IMG/VR virus record: IMGVR_UViG_3300005915_000037
Location: 1 to 44,866 of that record
Reading direction: 5' to 3' (one strand)
From: a virus
Length of the DNA: 44,866 nucleotides
The position numbers and the translations under genes are program-made. Shown piece by piece: positions 31,770-39,033 of this stretch. The notes beneath the pieces were generated by a model. It was not told where the DNA came from, searched no databases, and saw nothing but the letters and a program-made list of their open reading frames with translations. Positions within the stretch are counted from its first letter, which is position 1. Each line of letters starts with the position of its first letter.

Positions 31770-32097
31770 CACCACACCACACTCGAACGCCTGGCGCGGC
31801 GAGGTGAGATCGGAGACCGACGGCAACATCGAGGCGCGGGTAGACCCGGACGACGCGGGCCGCCGCTGGTTTGTGGATGTGATGCACCGAGCCCCAGACG
31901 AGGTCTATACGATCTATATGGCCAACCGGGATACGCGGGACGAGGCGGTCGCGCTGGATTACGCGCAGACCTGCGTGGAGGAGAATATGCGGCCAGCAGA
32001 GTCACGGGTCAAGGGGCTTGGTCCACTGAAAGCGCCAAGCCGGTATGTTGCATCTAAGGTCATAGCGGCGGCAAAACGTGGAGGATTAAGGTTATGA
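31762..32097 (+). CDS. Hypothetical protein
   Basis: A 111-residue protein whose ATG overlaps the stops of both methyltransferase-region frames. The first ~45 residues are acidic and beta-like (WRGEVRSETDGNIEARVDPD), followed by helices (DEAVALDYAQTCVEENMRPA) and a basic end. No family is recognised. ATGA links it to the zinc-finger protein. Confidence 0.62.
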   Translation: MNDTTPHSNAWRGEVRSETDGNIEARVDPDDAGRRWFVDVMHRAPDEVYTIYMANRDTRDEAVALDYAQTCVEENMRPAESRVKGLGPLKAPSRYVASKVIAAAKRGGLRL

Positions 32098-32936
32098 AAG
32101 AGCTAAACATGCGAGACAAGGCCGCGACGTGTGAGACGTGTCCGTGGTTTTTGGTGAAGGGAAATGGGTGTAGGGTATGCAGACGAGATCCTACCGGGAC
32201 GGGAAAGGGGTCATCCAATTGGTGCGGCCAGCACCCACTCAACAAACTCGCCGAGGCGCGGTACATTCGTACCGCGCTGGCAAGTGAATTCTGCGAGAAC
32301 ACAATTTTCGATGGTGATGGAGATGGTGGGGGCGAGACGATCACGGAAGCACTAGCGAGAGGACTTAGTGAAGGGTCTGAGGAACGTGACAAACTCCGCG
32401 CCCAACTCGCAGAGGCAAAAGGGGAAGTGGAAGAGTTACGGGATGAGGTGGCGACAGCGAAGAGGGCACTTGCAAGCGAAGAGGTGGATCATAAACACAC
32501 ATTGCAGGAAGCCTTAGGCGAGATGAACAGGGCAGATGCGCAGTTCAAGAAGGCGAAAGCATCAAGCGCCTTTCTCCGCGCTGACCGTGATATGTGGGAA
32601 CGAAACGCTATACAGTTCCAGGACAGGTTCAACCAAGCCGCGACAGAGAGTTTCAACAGAGGTAGGCAACTCGCAGAGGCAAAGGGGGAAGTGGAAGAGT
32701 TACGGGGCGAGGTGGATCAACGGGATGAGCTTATAGGCAACTCGATGTGTTATGAGCACTGCTCAAGCTGTGATGCGTGGGTAGACACTGCTTCCGACGA
32801 GTACATCGAAAATATGGAAACTGGGAACTACTACTGCGCTGCATGCACAAAGGACTGGGTGCAGTGTCCAGGGTGCGAAATGATGCACCCAAAGGACCAG
32901 CCGCACAACTGCGACGTGGAAGGGAGTCTGCCGTGA
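32094..32936 (+). CDS. Cys-rich zinc-ribbon and coiled-coil protein
   Basis: A 280-residue protein overlapping its upstream neighbour by ATGA. The N terminus has a CxxC-rich knuckle (Cys13, Cys16, Cys26, Cys29, then WCGQHP at ~43-48) typical of small phage proteins of unknown role. Residues ~95-220 form a long coiled coil that includes two copies of LAEAKGEVEELR (48-bp DNA direct repeats at 32404 and 32668). The C-terminal ~60 residues carry further Cys pairs (CSSCDAW, YCAACTKDW, CPGCEM) that look like zinc ribbons. It could act as a nucleic-acid or protein scaffold. The stop overlaps the next small frame (GTGA). Confidence 0.68.
   Translation: MKELNMRDKAATCETCPWFLVKGNGCRVCRRDPTGTGKGSSNWCGQHPLNKLAEARYIRTALASEFCENTIFDGDGDGGGETITEALARGLSEGSEERDKLRAQLAEAKGEVEELRDEVATAKRALASEEVDHKHTLQEALGEMNRADAQFKKAKASSAFLRADRDMWERNAIQFQDRFNQAATESFNRGRQLAEAKGEVEELRGEVDQRDELIGNSMCYEHCSSCDAWVDTASDEYIENMETGNYYCAACTKDWVQCPGCEMMHPKDQPHNCDVEGSLP
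32404..32715 (+). repeat. 48-bp direct repeat pair in a coiled-coil gene
   Basis: The sequences at 32404-32451 and 32668-32715 (starting AACTCGCAGAGGCAAA) differ at only a few bases and encode the same helical phrase. They are 264 bp apart, an exact multiple of 3, so recombination between them would keep the frame. Confidence 0.85.
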
Positions 32937-32998
32937 GAGTAGTCTACGAAACTAAGGGCGCGGCTGCCGAGTACGCGCCGCTGGGTGTGAAAACATGA
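32933..32998 (+). pseudogene. 21-residue stub resembling a radical-SAM (SPL-like) protein start
   Basis: GTG 32933 overlaps the upstream stop (GTGA). The peptide VYETKGAAAEYAPLGVKT and its first residues resemble the opening of phage spore-photoproduct-lyase-like radical SAM proteins (MxVIYEPKGxAxEYSPLA), which normally continue into a CxxxCxYC cluster. Here TGA follows after 21 codons. Probably a remnant after deletion. Confidence 0.45.
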
Positions 32999-33011
32999 GG
33001 AGGAGTGAGAA

Positions 33012-33146
33012 ATGGGCTGGAAGCAAGTAAAAGACCACTACAAACACGCAAAGACCTTGCTGAAGCGCAGGCGCTTGTGGGGCTACCGCCGATGGAGTAC
33101 GTATCGCAATTCGACGAAAGATGATACCATGACGCGGAGGATCTGA
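33012..33146 (+). pseudogene. 44-residue stub, possibly a truncated or frameshifted phage gene
   Basis: ATG 33012 has GAGGAG about ten bases upstream. The product begins MGWKQVKDHYKHAKTLLKRR, then continues basic and Trp/Arg-rich to TGA. The opening resembles conserved phage proteins starting WKxVKEHYRIGHIV, after which the sequence diverges, as if deleted or frameshifted. It is one of three short frames in a row. Confidence 0.4.
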
Positions 33147-33147
33147 C

Positions 33148-33348
33148 ATGGCAAAGAAGAAGCGAGTACCAATCCGAAACAGAGTCAAAGAGCTGCGCAA
33201 CGTGAAAGCATCCACGCTTATACCGTCGCCAGCTAACTGGAGGATGCATCCAGAAGCGCAACGCGCCACAGATGCTGGCCTCACACCCATCCTAAAAAAA
33301 GCAGGCATAGACCATGGCAAGACCAACAGCAGCATCAAAGACGCTTGA
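33148..33348 (+). pseudogene. Truncated ParB-like nuclease/DNA-binding protein (66 aa)
   Basis: ATG 33148 follows GAGGAT. Residues ~10-45 (NRVKELRNVKASTLIPSP, then ANWRMHPEAQRATDAG) match the start of the ParB/sulfiredoxin-like domain of phage proteins (ELRxVxAxxLxPNPxNWRxHPxxQ). The rest of the domain, including the catalytic or CTP-binding region, is missing; the sequence runs into a non-homologous tail and stops inside the small terminase gene, which it overlaps by 35 bases. An A7 run at 33294-33300 marks a possible slip site at the break. Confidence 0.6.
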
Positions 33349-33796
33349 GATCGAAGAGCGACGAGAAAATGTACTCACGCTTCTTCGGGCTGGAGGCTCA
33401 GTCCGGAGTATATCGAAAGCCCTGAGCGTACCCAAGTCCACTATCGGCGACGACGTGAAGGCTATCCGAGAGTTCATCAAACAGCGAGTATTGTCCGAGG
33501 GGGAGCAGTGGTACTATGACAACGTGGATCGGCTCGGGGTGGCCATTGACGCGTTGATGCCTAAAGTCATGAAGGGCAACGCGGCCAGCGCCCAGGCGTT
33601 GTCTGTTGTCATCCGCCAACAGTCAACCATGTTGGGACACCAGAAAGGCCCAGACATGAAGATCAGTATGAGCATGTCCGGTGGGGTGGATGTGAACATC
33701 GAACAGGAGTCTGCTATTGTCCGCTTACGACGAGCTATTAGGAGCCTTAGAGCCGGACATGCTGGGGCTGATGAAGAAGGATCCGGCGAAGCTTGA
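33314..33796 (+). CDS. terS: Terminase small subunit (HTH type)
   Basis: A 160-residue protein whose gene overlaps the terminase large subunit by 80 bases. Residues ~12-55 contain a helix-turn-helix (VLTLLRAGGSVRSISKAL, then VPKSTIGDDVKAIREFI) typical of small terminases that recognise the packaging site, followed by helices that could build the ring oligomer. The call is mainly from position immediately before the large subunit. RBS: a purine-rich AAAAAAAGCAGG upstream. Confidence 0.7.
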   Translation: MARPTAASKTLEIEERRENVLTLLRAGGSVRSISKALSVPKSTIGDDVKAIREFIKQRVLSEGEQWYYDNVDRLGVAIDALMPKVMKGNAASAQALSVVIRQQSTMLGHQKGPDMKISMSMSGGVDVNIEQESAIVRLRRAIRSLRAGHAGADEEGSGEA

Positions 33797-35252
33797 ACAG
33801 CTTGCCCAGTCAATTCTCCAGGCTTCGACGCTCAAAGGCAACCTGACGCAGGCATTCGCGCTGTGCGGGGAAGAGAGCTTTGGTACGTGGCTCCCACGCG
33901 TATCGCCGCACATGTGCTGGACGTGGAAGTGGACGCGGCTCGTTACGCACGTCTTAGACTTGGTGACCGTGGGACTCATCGACCGGATCGTCTTTAGTCT
34001 CCCTCCTCGTAGCGGAAAATCTGAGCTTGTGACGATTCGCTATCCCGTGTACAGGATGGACAAGGAGCCTGGGCTCAGAGCCATTGTCACGGGACATAGC
34101 CAGAGCTTAGTCAATGAGTTCTCAAATTCGTCCAGAGTTATAGCCAGGTCGATCACAACCCTGGCGCCGGGAAAAGGAAAGATCGCGCTCTGGGGTCTAG
34201 CAAACGGGTCAAGCTATCAGGCAGCAGGAATCAGGGCGGGCGTCGTAGGGCACGGAGCAAACCTATACTGCATCGACGATCCGATTAGATCGCGACACGA
34301 GGCGGAGTCGGCGGCGTTCCGCTCGTCCATATGGACTGGGTTTCGAGAGGAACTTTATACTCGCCTTGAGCCACAAGCCGCAATGATATTAACCATGACT
34401 CGTTGGAATGAAGACGATCTCGCAGGTCGTGTCCTGCAAAACGAAACCGGGGACAAGTGGCTCGAAATCAATCTTGCGTCACTTGCGTTGCCCAACGACC
34501 AGCTGGGGCGTGAGGTGGGCGCGGCTCTTAACCCCGAACGGTACGACGAAAAGGCACTCAACCGAATCAGAAAAGTGATTGGAGAGCGCGCATGGAATTC
34601 ACAACACCAGGGCCGCCCCACAAGCGCAGGCGGCAACGTCTTCATGAAAAAATGGTGGGCTTCCGAGTCTAATCTATTTGCGCCGTATGACATACCAGTT
34701 ATCCGCAACCAGTCCGTGGGCCGGTGGATGAGCTTCGATACCGCATACGGCGAGGACGAGTCCGCGTCGTTTTCATCGCTTGTTGTCGGAGACATCTTGC
34801 CAGACTACCGAGTCAGAATCACGGACGTGCAACGCGGTCATTTCGCATTCCCAGATCTAGTAAAGTGGGCTACACGCTGCATCGCAGATCACAACGCGGA
34901 CGGCAAGCTGAAACAGATTTCGATTGAGATGAAGGCCAGCGGAAAGAGCCTGTTTCAGACACTGGAGCGAAAGCTGGACGCAAGCCTTGTGGCGCTCCTG
35001 GACGGGGTCACACCGCAAGGCTCGAAGGAAGAAAGGGCGAATGCCTCAAGTTATTGGTGCGAAAACGGAAGCGTTATGTTACCATGGCCGGGGATGGCGG
35101 TTCCGTGGCTTGCGCCATTTCTGGAGGAGCTGTTCTCTTTTCCGGCGGCGCCACGAGACGATCAAGTCGATGCATTCACGCAGTTGATTGACCGCGCAGT
35201 CCTATGGCTTCAGGCAGGCGTTGACGCCAGGATTGCAACCGGAGACAGATAA
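33717..35252 (+). CDS. terL: Terminase large subunit
   Basis: I chose TTG 33717, which has AGGAG at 33705-33709 with ideal spacing. The 511-residue product has the ATPase motor and nuclease of a large terminase: Walker A LPPRSGKSEL (residues ~95-104), Walker B LYCIDDPIRS (Asp187/Asp188), a coupling motif after it, then the RNase H-like nuclease with MSFDTAYGED (Asp341), ISIEMKASGKSLF (Glu404) and PRDDQVDAFTQL (Asp481, Asp482, Asp485). All key residues are present. It pumps DNA into the prohead and cuts the concatemer. Rare TTG start and the long overlap with the small subunit suggest tuned translation. Confidence 0.92.
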   Translation: MSAYDELLGALEPDMLGLMKKDPAKLEQLAQSILQASTLKGNLTQAFALCGEESFGTWLPRVSPHMCWTWKWTRLVTHVLDLVTVGLIDRIVFSLPPRSGKSELVTIRYPVYRMDKEPGLRAIVTGHSQSLVNEFSNSSRVIARSITTLAPGKGKIALWGLANGSSYQAAGIRAGVVGHGANLYCIDDPIRSRHEAESAAFRSSIWTGFREELYTRLEPQAAMILTMTRWNEDDLAGRVLQNETGDKWLEINLASLALPNDQLGREVGAALNPERYDEKALNRIRKVIGERAWNSQHQGRPTSAGGNVFMKKWWASESNLFAPYDIPVIRNQSVGRWMSFDTAYGEDESASFSSLVVGDILPDYRVRITDVQRGHFAFPDLVKWATRCIADHNADGKLKQISIEMKASGKSLFQTLERKLDASLVALLDGVTPQGSKEERANASSYWCENGSVMLPWPGMAVPWLAPFLEELFSFPAAPRDDQVDAFTQLIDRAVLWLQAGVDARIATGDR

Positions 35253-35253
35253 C

Positions 35254-36807
35254 ATGTCCACTCTCACACGCTGGCCAGCCCGCATCGGGTCTTTTCTGTA
35301 TGCAGCGCTTCGCGGGGTCAGCACGAACATCCAGCACTTGGGTGAACGCGCTGTCACACAAGCACTGAATGGTTACGCCTACAGCCGAGGGCTTCTAACG
35401 CCATCCTCGGATGTGTTGGCCGACTTGACGCGACAACTACGCAGCCCTGTCGCTAGACTCGCAGAGGTGTACGTTGCGTACGTCTGGCCGGGGACCGTAC
35501 AAGACGCGCTCGTTCCCGTTTGGCTTGCTGAGGATGCAGAGAAGCTGTCGGACGCGCTGGACAAGGCATTAGCACAGGTCTGGAAAGTATCTCGATTCGA
35601 GGCGATCAAGTCGTGGATGATCAGGAGCTATTCAATCAGCGGCGACATGTTCATCAAGGTCGTGGCTGACAACTCGGATCCGAATGCAGTGAAAGGCGCG
35701 ACGCCAAACAGACTCTACTTTCAGGTGCTAGACCCGGAGACCGTCACAGAGCTGACAGAGGATCTACGCGGGGAATTGACTGGGCTTAGAATAGATGTCG
35801 AGACCCCAAAGACGGACACCGAGTCGGCCTTCATCCACACCGAGATCTGGAGCATGGAAGGCGTCAAGAGGTGGGATCGCAGGACAGGAAATGTTGGGGA
35901 CAAGGCAAGCACTCTCCCAAATCCAGACAAGACACTAACCCTTGCGGAGCTGGGTACGAATGGGGTTCTGCCCATCGCACATGCAAAATTCAGAGATATC
36001 GGCGCACCACTACACAGAGGTGCGTGCGCGTTCTGGGCCGCGATACCAGGAATCGACGAAGCGAGCCTGATGGCGACTTCGATGCACGCGCTTGCGTTCC
36101 GACACGGCAAGCCTACGTGGGGGATCGTTGGGGGGAACGCTACGGACTCAGCGGGGCGTGTGTTGGCACCAGCTTCTCTTCCGACGAACTCCGAAGACGA
36201 AGTAGATTTGTCCGGTGAAACCGTTATCTCTGTGCCCGGTGACTTGAAATGCCTTGTCCCCTCTCTTCCCTACTCCCAAATCCTTGCCATGGTTGACGCT
36301 CAGGTCGCAGAGAACATCAAGAACCTGCCAGAGCTTGGGATGGAGACAGCAATCCAGACCAGCAACATAGCCACAGCGACGCTCCGAATGATGTATGCGC
36401 CGGCCATCGCCCGGATCCTTGAGGCACGCAAGAACGCGGAAGCCGCGCTCGCACAGGCCGATCTCGTAGCGCTCACAATGGGGCAGGAGCTTGGGTTGGA
36501 TGGGTTCAACAAATCAGACATAGGCACGGAGTTCGAGCACACCTTCGAGGCCCGTGACGTGCTGCCACTCACCGAGACGGAGCGTATCGAGCAGGCCGCC
36601 GAGAAGGCCAAGATCATGATCGACAAGATAGAAGTTGGACTTCCGTTGGCCCGTGTGCTACAAGAAGAGGGCTACAGCGACGCGGACATTGATGAAATTC
36701 AGACACAGATAGCGAACGCCAAGCGCCAAGGCGTCACGTTAGAAGGCCAGCTACTGAAAGAGGCGCGTAGCAGGCAAGCACAAGAGGGCGTGCCTACCGC
36801 GCCATAA
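35254..36807 (+). CDS. Portal protein
   Basis: I chose ATG 35254 (GGAGA upstream); the frame is open further upstream only within the terminase gene. The 517-residue product follows the terminase and precedes the Mu F-like head gene, as portals do. Phrases such as LDKALAQVWKVSRFEAIKSW, SISGDMFIKVVADN, LDPETVTELT and MYAPAIARILEARKN fit the SPP1/HK97-type portal wing, stem and crown layout, with a C-terminal helix (IQTQIANAKRQ). Twelve copies should form the vertex ring through which DNA enters and leaves. Confidence 0.85.
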   Translation: MSTLTRWPARIGSFLYAALRGVSTNIQHLGERAVTQALNGYAYSRGLLTPSSDVLADLTRQLRSPVARLAEVYVAYVWPGTVQDALVPVWLAEDAEKLSDALDKALAQVWKVSRFEAIKSWMIRSYSISGDMFIKVVADNSDPNAVKGATPNRLYFQVLDPETVTELTEDLRGELTGLRIDVETPKTDTESAFIHTEIWSMEGVKRWDRRTGNVGDKASTLPNPDKTLTLAELGTNGVLPIAHAKFRDIGAPLHRGACAFWAAIPGIDEASLMATSMHALAFRHGKPTWGIVGGNATDSAGRVLAPASLPTNSEDEVDLSGETVISVPGDLKCLVPSLPYSQILAMVDAQVAENIKNLPELGMETAIQTSNIATATLRMMYAPAIARILEARKNAEAALAQADLVALTMGQELGLDGFNKSDIGTEFEHTFEARDVLPLTETERIEQAAEKAKIMIDKIEVGLPLARVLQEEGYSDADIDEIQTQIANAKRQGVTLEGQLLKEARSRQAQEGVPTAP

Positions 36808-36831
36808 AGACAAGCAACAGGAGACAAGCGC

Positions 36832-37629
36832 ATGATCAAGTTTTACTATTCTGGATTCAAGAACCAAGAGGCAGAGGCGCGGGTGCGCCAGCTCATCGAG
36901 GAGAACAAGAGTCTGTTTCCTTGGTGGGTTGCAATCGCGCACATCGAAGGCCCAAGAGACGGTGATAGCGGGCAGGCGAGCATCTTCTGTAGCCCACATT
37001 TGATGGAAGTTAGAGTCCGAGTCCATACCGCTTTCTTCACACTGCCAGAGGCAGAACAGAGCGTCACAATTGCGCACGAGCTGGGGCATTCGCTCATTGC
37101 AGACATGTGCGAGTTTGTTGTGGACGCTTTTCTTGATCCACTCAAAGAGCGCAACCACGAGGCGTGGGCTGGGTTAGATGAACGGTGGAAATATTGGGGA
37201 GACCGTACCGCCGAAAGCGTCGCAAGACAGATAAGCCTCAGATGCTCAGAGAGTGAGTCGCAAGCCCCTCAGGAGGCCCAGGACTCCGCTAAGATCTTGG
37301 ACCGGCACATAGATTCTATCGAAGAAGATACGGGCTCGATGGATGCAGCGACACGGGCAGCGGCACGGGCGCTGCGAGCCGTGCGGGACGAAATCAAGGC
37401 ATCGACACAGTTCAAGACTGAGGCATACGACAATTCGCCGTGGAACTATAGCCTGTCATGGGCTCCACCGGGCGAGCGTCTATGGGTTGTTATCGACAGA
37501 GGTGGTGGCCCCTATCACGACATCGCGCGCAAGCATTCACATTCGGGTGGAGGATGGCACTTGGACAACGGAGAAGCAGTCGTGCCTGTATGTTGGATGG
37601 AGCCAGTCATGCCAGAGGCAAAGCCATGA
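36832..37629 (+). CDS. HExxH metallopeptidase-like protein with DUF551-like C terminus
   Basis: A 265-residue protein behind the leader CAACAGGAGACAAGC. SVTIAHELGHSLIADM (His82, Glu83, His86) is a classic zinc-peptidase motif, and RTAESVARQISL (~Glu123) offers a possible third ligand, as in gluzincins. Residues ~210-265 (WNYSLSWAPPGERLWVVID, ending VPVCWMEPVMPEAKP) resemble the small DUF551 domain that usually stands alone in phages. A coiled region joins them. It lies between portal and head genes, where a prohead protease sometimes sits, but those are usually serine proteases; acting on host or decoy proteins is equally possible. It overlaps the methyltransferase gene by ATGA. Confidence 0.68.
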   Translation: MIKFYYSGFKNQEAEARVRQLIEENKSLFPWWVAIAHIEGPRDGDSGQASIFCSPHLMEVRVRVHTAFFTLPEAEQSVTIAHELGHSLIADMCEFVVDAFLDPLKERNHEAWAGLDERWKYWGDRTAESVARQISLRCSESESQAPQEAQDSAKILDRHIDSIEEDTGSMDAATRAAARALRAVRDEIKASTQFKTEAYDNSPWNYSLSWAPPGERLWVVIDRGGGPYHDIARKHSHSGGGWHLDNGEAVVPVCWMEPVMPEAKP

Positions 37630-38144
37630 TCGCGAGTTCAATCCCAATCCTAGACGTGGCATGCGGCGGAAGAATGTTTTGGTTCGACAAGACAGATAAT
37701 CGAACTATCTTCTTGGACAATCGCCAAGAAACCCACATACTGAAAGATGCAACTAGAAGGGCAGGCAGCAGAAGGCTAGTAGTACAGCCCAATTGCGTCG
37801 CCAGTTTCACAGACTTGCCGTTTGCAGACGAAAGCTTCGCGCTTGTGGTGTTCGATCCTCCTCACTTGGAACGGGCAGGATCTTCTGGGTGGATGGCAAA
37901 GAAATATGGTGTGCTCCAAAAGAATTGGAGAGCAGCTTTGCGATTGGGATTTAGCGAGTGCTTTCGAGTCCTGCGACCAGAAGGGACTTTGATATTCAAG
38001 TGGAGTTCTGTCCAGATACCACTATCAAAGATTCTGGCATTGACTCCAGGGCTGCCATTATTTGGACACAGAAGCGGGAAGCAACAGAATACTCATTGGG
38101 TCACATTCATGAAAGATGGAGGCCTGACAGGAGGGGCAACATGA
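37626..38144 (+). CDS. SAM-dependent methyltransferase (class I)
   Basis: I chose ATG 37626, overlapping the previous stop; the open frame continues upstream only inside that gene. The 172-residue product starts directly with a compact motif I (SIPILDVACGGRMFWFDK) and has FLDNRQETH (acidic residue after strand 2), SFALVVFDPPHLERA (DPPH catalytic-like motif IV) and LRPEGTLIFKWSS (strand 5). This fits a small DNA- or RNA-directed methyltransferase, DPPH/Y loops being typical of N6-adenine or N2-guanine enzymes. No target-recognition domain is visible. A phage restriction-protection or mRNA role is possible. Confidence 0.76.
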   Translation: MIASSIPILDVACGGRMFWFDKTDNRTIFLDNRQETHILKDATRRAGSRRLVVQPNCVASFTDLPFADESFALVVFDPPHLERAGSSGWMAKKYGVLQKNWRAALRLGFSECFRVLRPEGTLIFKWSSVQIPLSKILALTPGLPLFGHRSGKQQNTHWVTFMKDGGLTGGAT

Positions 38145-38506
38145 TGGAATCAATCAACATACAGATCGCTAGGGCGCTCGGGTGGACGGTAGCACATGAG
38201 CCAAAAAGTAAATTCCACGGAGAAAGTATTTATGTTGTCCGCCACAATGACGAGAGGCTCAATTCATTCCGAGAGGAATTCGCCGCGTGGGATTGGATCA
38301 TAAAAACCATTGGCAACTTCGAGGGCAAGAACGACAGCGAGCTGTTCTGCGAGGAGCGCGGGTGGGAGTGGGAGAAATACGTCTACGGGTTCGCAATTTA
38401 CAAACTTCTTGAAGAGCCACACCCAGTAATCCGGAGACAAGAGATTGGCAAGGGTGACACCTTCGCCGAAGCGATACTTAAGGCGCAGGAAGGGGCGAAG
38501 CCGTGA
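38141..38506 (+). CDS. Small phage protein (ABA-sandwich-like)
   Basis: I chose ATG 38141, overlapping the previous stop; ATG 38144 is also in frame. The 121-residue product begins SINIQIARALGWTVAHEP and has FREEFAAWDWIIKTIGN in the middle and DTFAEAILKAQEGAKP at the end, which recalls the phage ABA-sandwich family: short proteins of unknown role with an IxxARALGW start and a terminal AxxxALKA helix. Coupled to both neighbours. Confidence 0.65.
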   Translation: MMESINIQIARALGWTVAHEPKSKFHGESIYVVRHNDERLNSFREEFAAWDWIIKTIGNFEGKNDSELFCEERGWEWEKYVYGFAIYKLLEEPHPVIRRQEIGKGDTFAEAILKAQEGAKP

Positions 38507-39033
38507 GCAGTGACAGAAAAGATGGAAGCCTGACAGACGAAGATATGACGGAACTGCGAGAGCGTGTGCTCTGGCCGACACCGCAGGCCCCCACTCCGCC
38601 AGTCGAGACCCTAAAGCCGCAAACGGTCTGCTCTCAGTGTTGCGCGATGACACCTTGCGGCGATCCGTGTAGGGAGTGCGGCAACGTCGAACCTGAGACG
38701 CTGCGCAACGGGCGCCGATACAAGATAGTGAGCGCCAAGGACCGCGACACGATTCCTGTCATGCCGTGGTTCGAGGTGCCGCGTTCCGTGGCCCGAAAGA
38801 AGCTAGGCAAGGCCAGGGCCGAAATAGGATCGCGGATGATTCATCTTCAAATTCCTGGCGACATCATAGTCCGAGAGAGCCGGATCAAGAATCTCGGAAA
38901 GCGGCACGAGCTGTGGTACCGTGTCGCCGTGCCACAGTCCGGATGCCGACCCGACAAAGCTGGCTGGATAAACGCTGTAGCGATCGTCGGCTGCATGATT
39001 CATGGCGCGAAAGGGGATTCACATGGCGACTGA
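38503..39033 (+). CDS. Hypothetical zinc-ribbon protein
   Basis: A 176-residue protein from GTG 38503 (overlapping the upstream stop). Residues ~42-62 carry four Cys in two pairs (VCSQCCAMTPCGDPCRECGN), consistent with a small zinc ribbon. The rest has mixed alpha/beta character (ARAEIGSRMIHLQIPGDIIV) and no motif I recognise. Its last codons overlap the start of the Mu F-like gene. Confidence 0.62.
   Translation: MSSDRKDGSLTDEDMTELRERVLWPTPQAPTPPVETLKPQTVCSQCCAMTPCGDPCRECGNVEPETLRNGRRYKIVSAKDRDTIPVMPWFEVPRSVARKKLGKARAEIGSRMIHLQIPGDIIVRESRIKNLGKRHELWYRVAVPQSGCRPDKAGWINAVAIVGCMIHGAKGDSHGD

Noticed and set aside
17213-33348. A complete parABS partition system
   Set aside because: Only a parS-like site and a truncated ParB-like N terminus were seen, 16 kb apart, and no ParA ATPase. 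The ParB-like stub resembles phage nuclease-type ParB proteins, so a working phage-encoded system is not supported.
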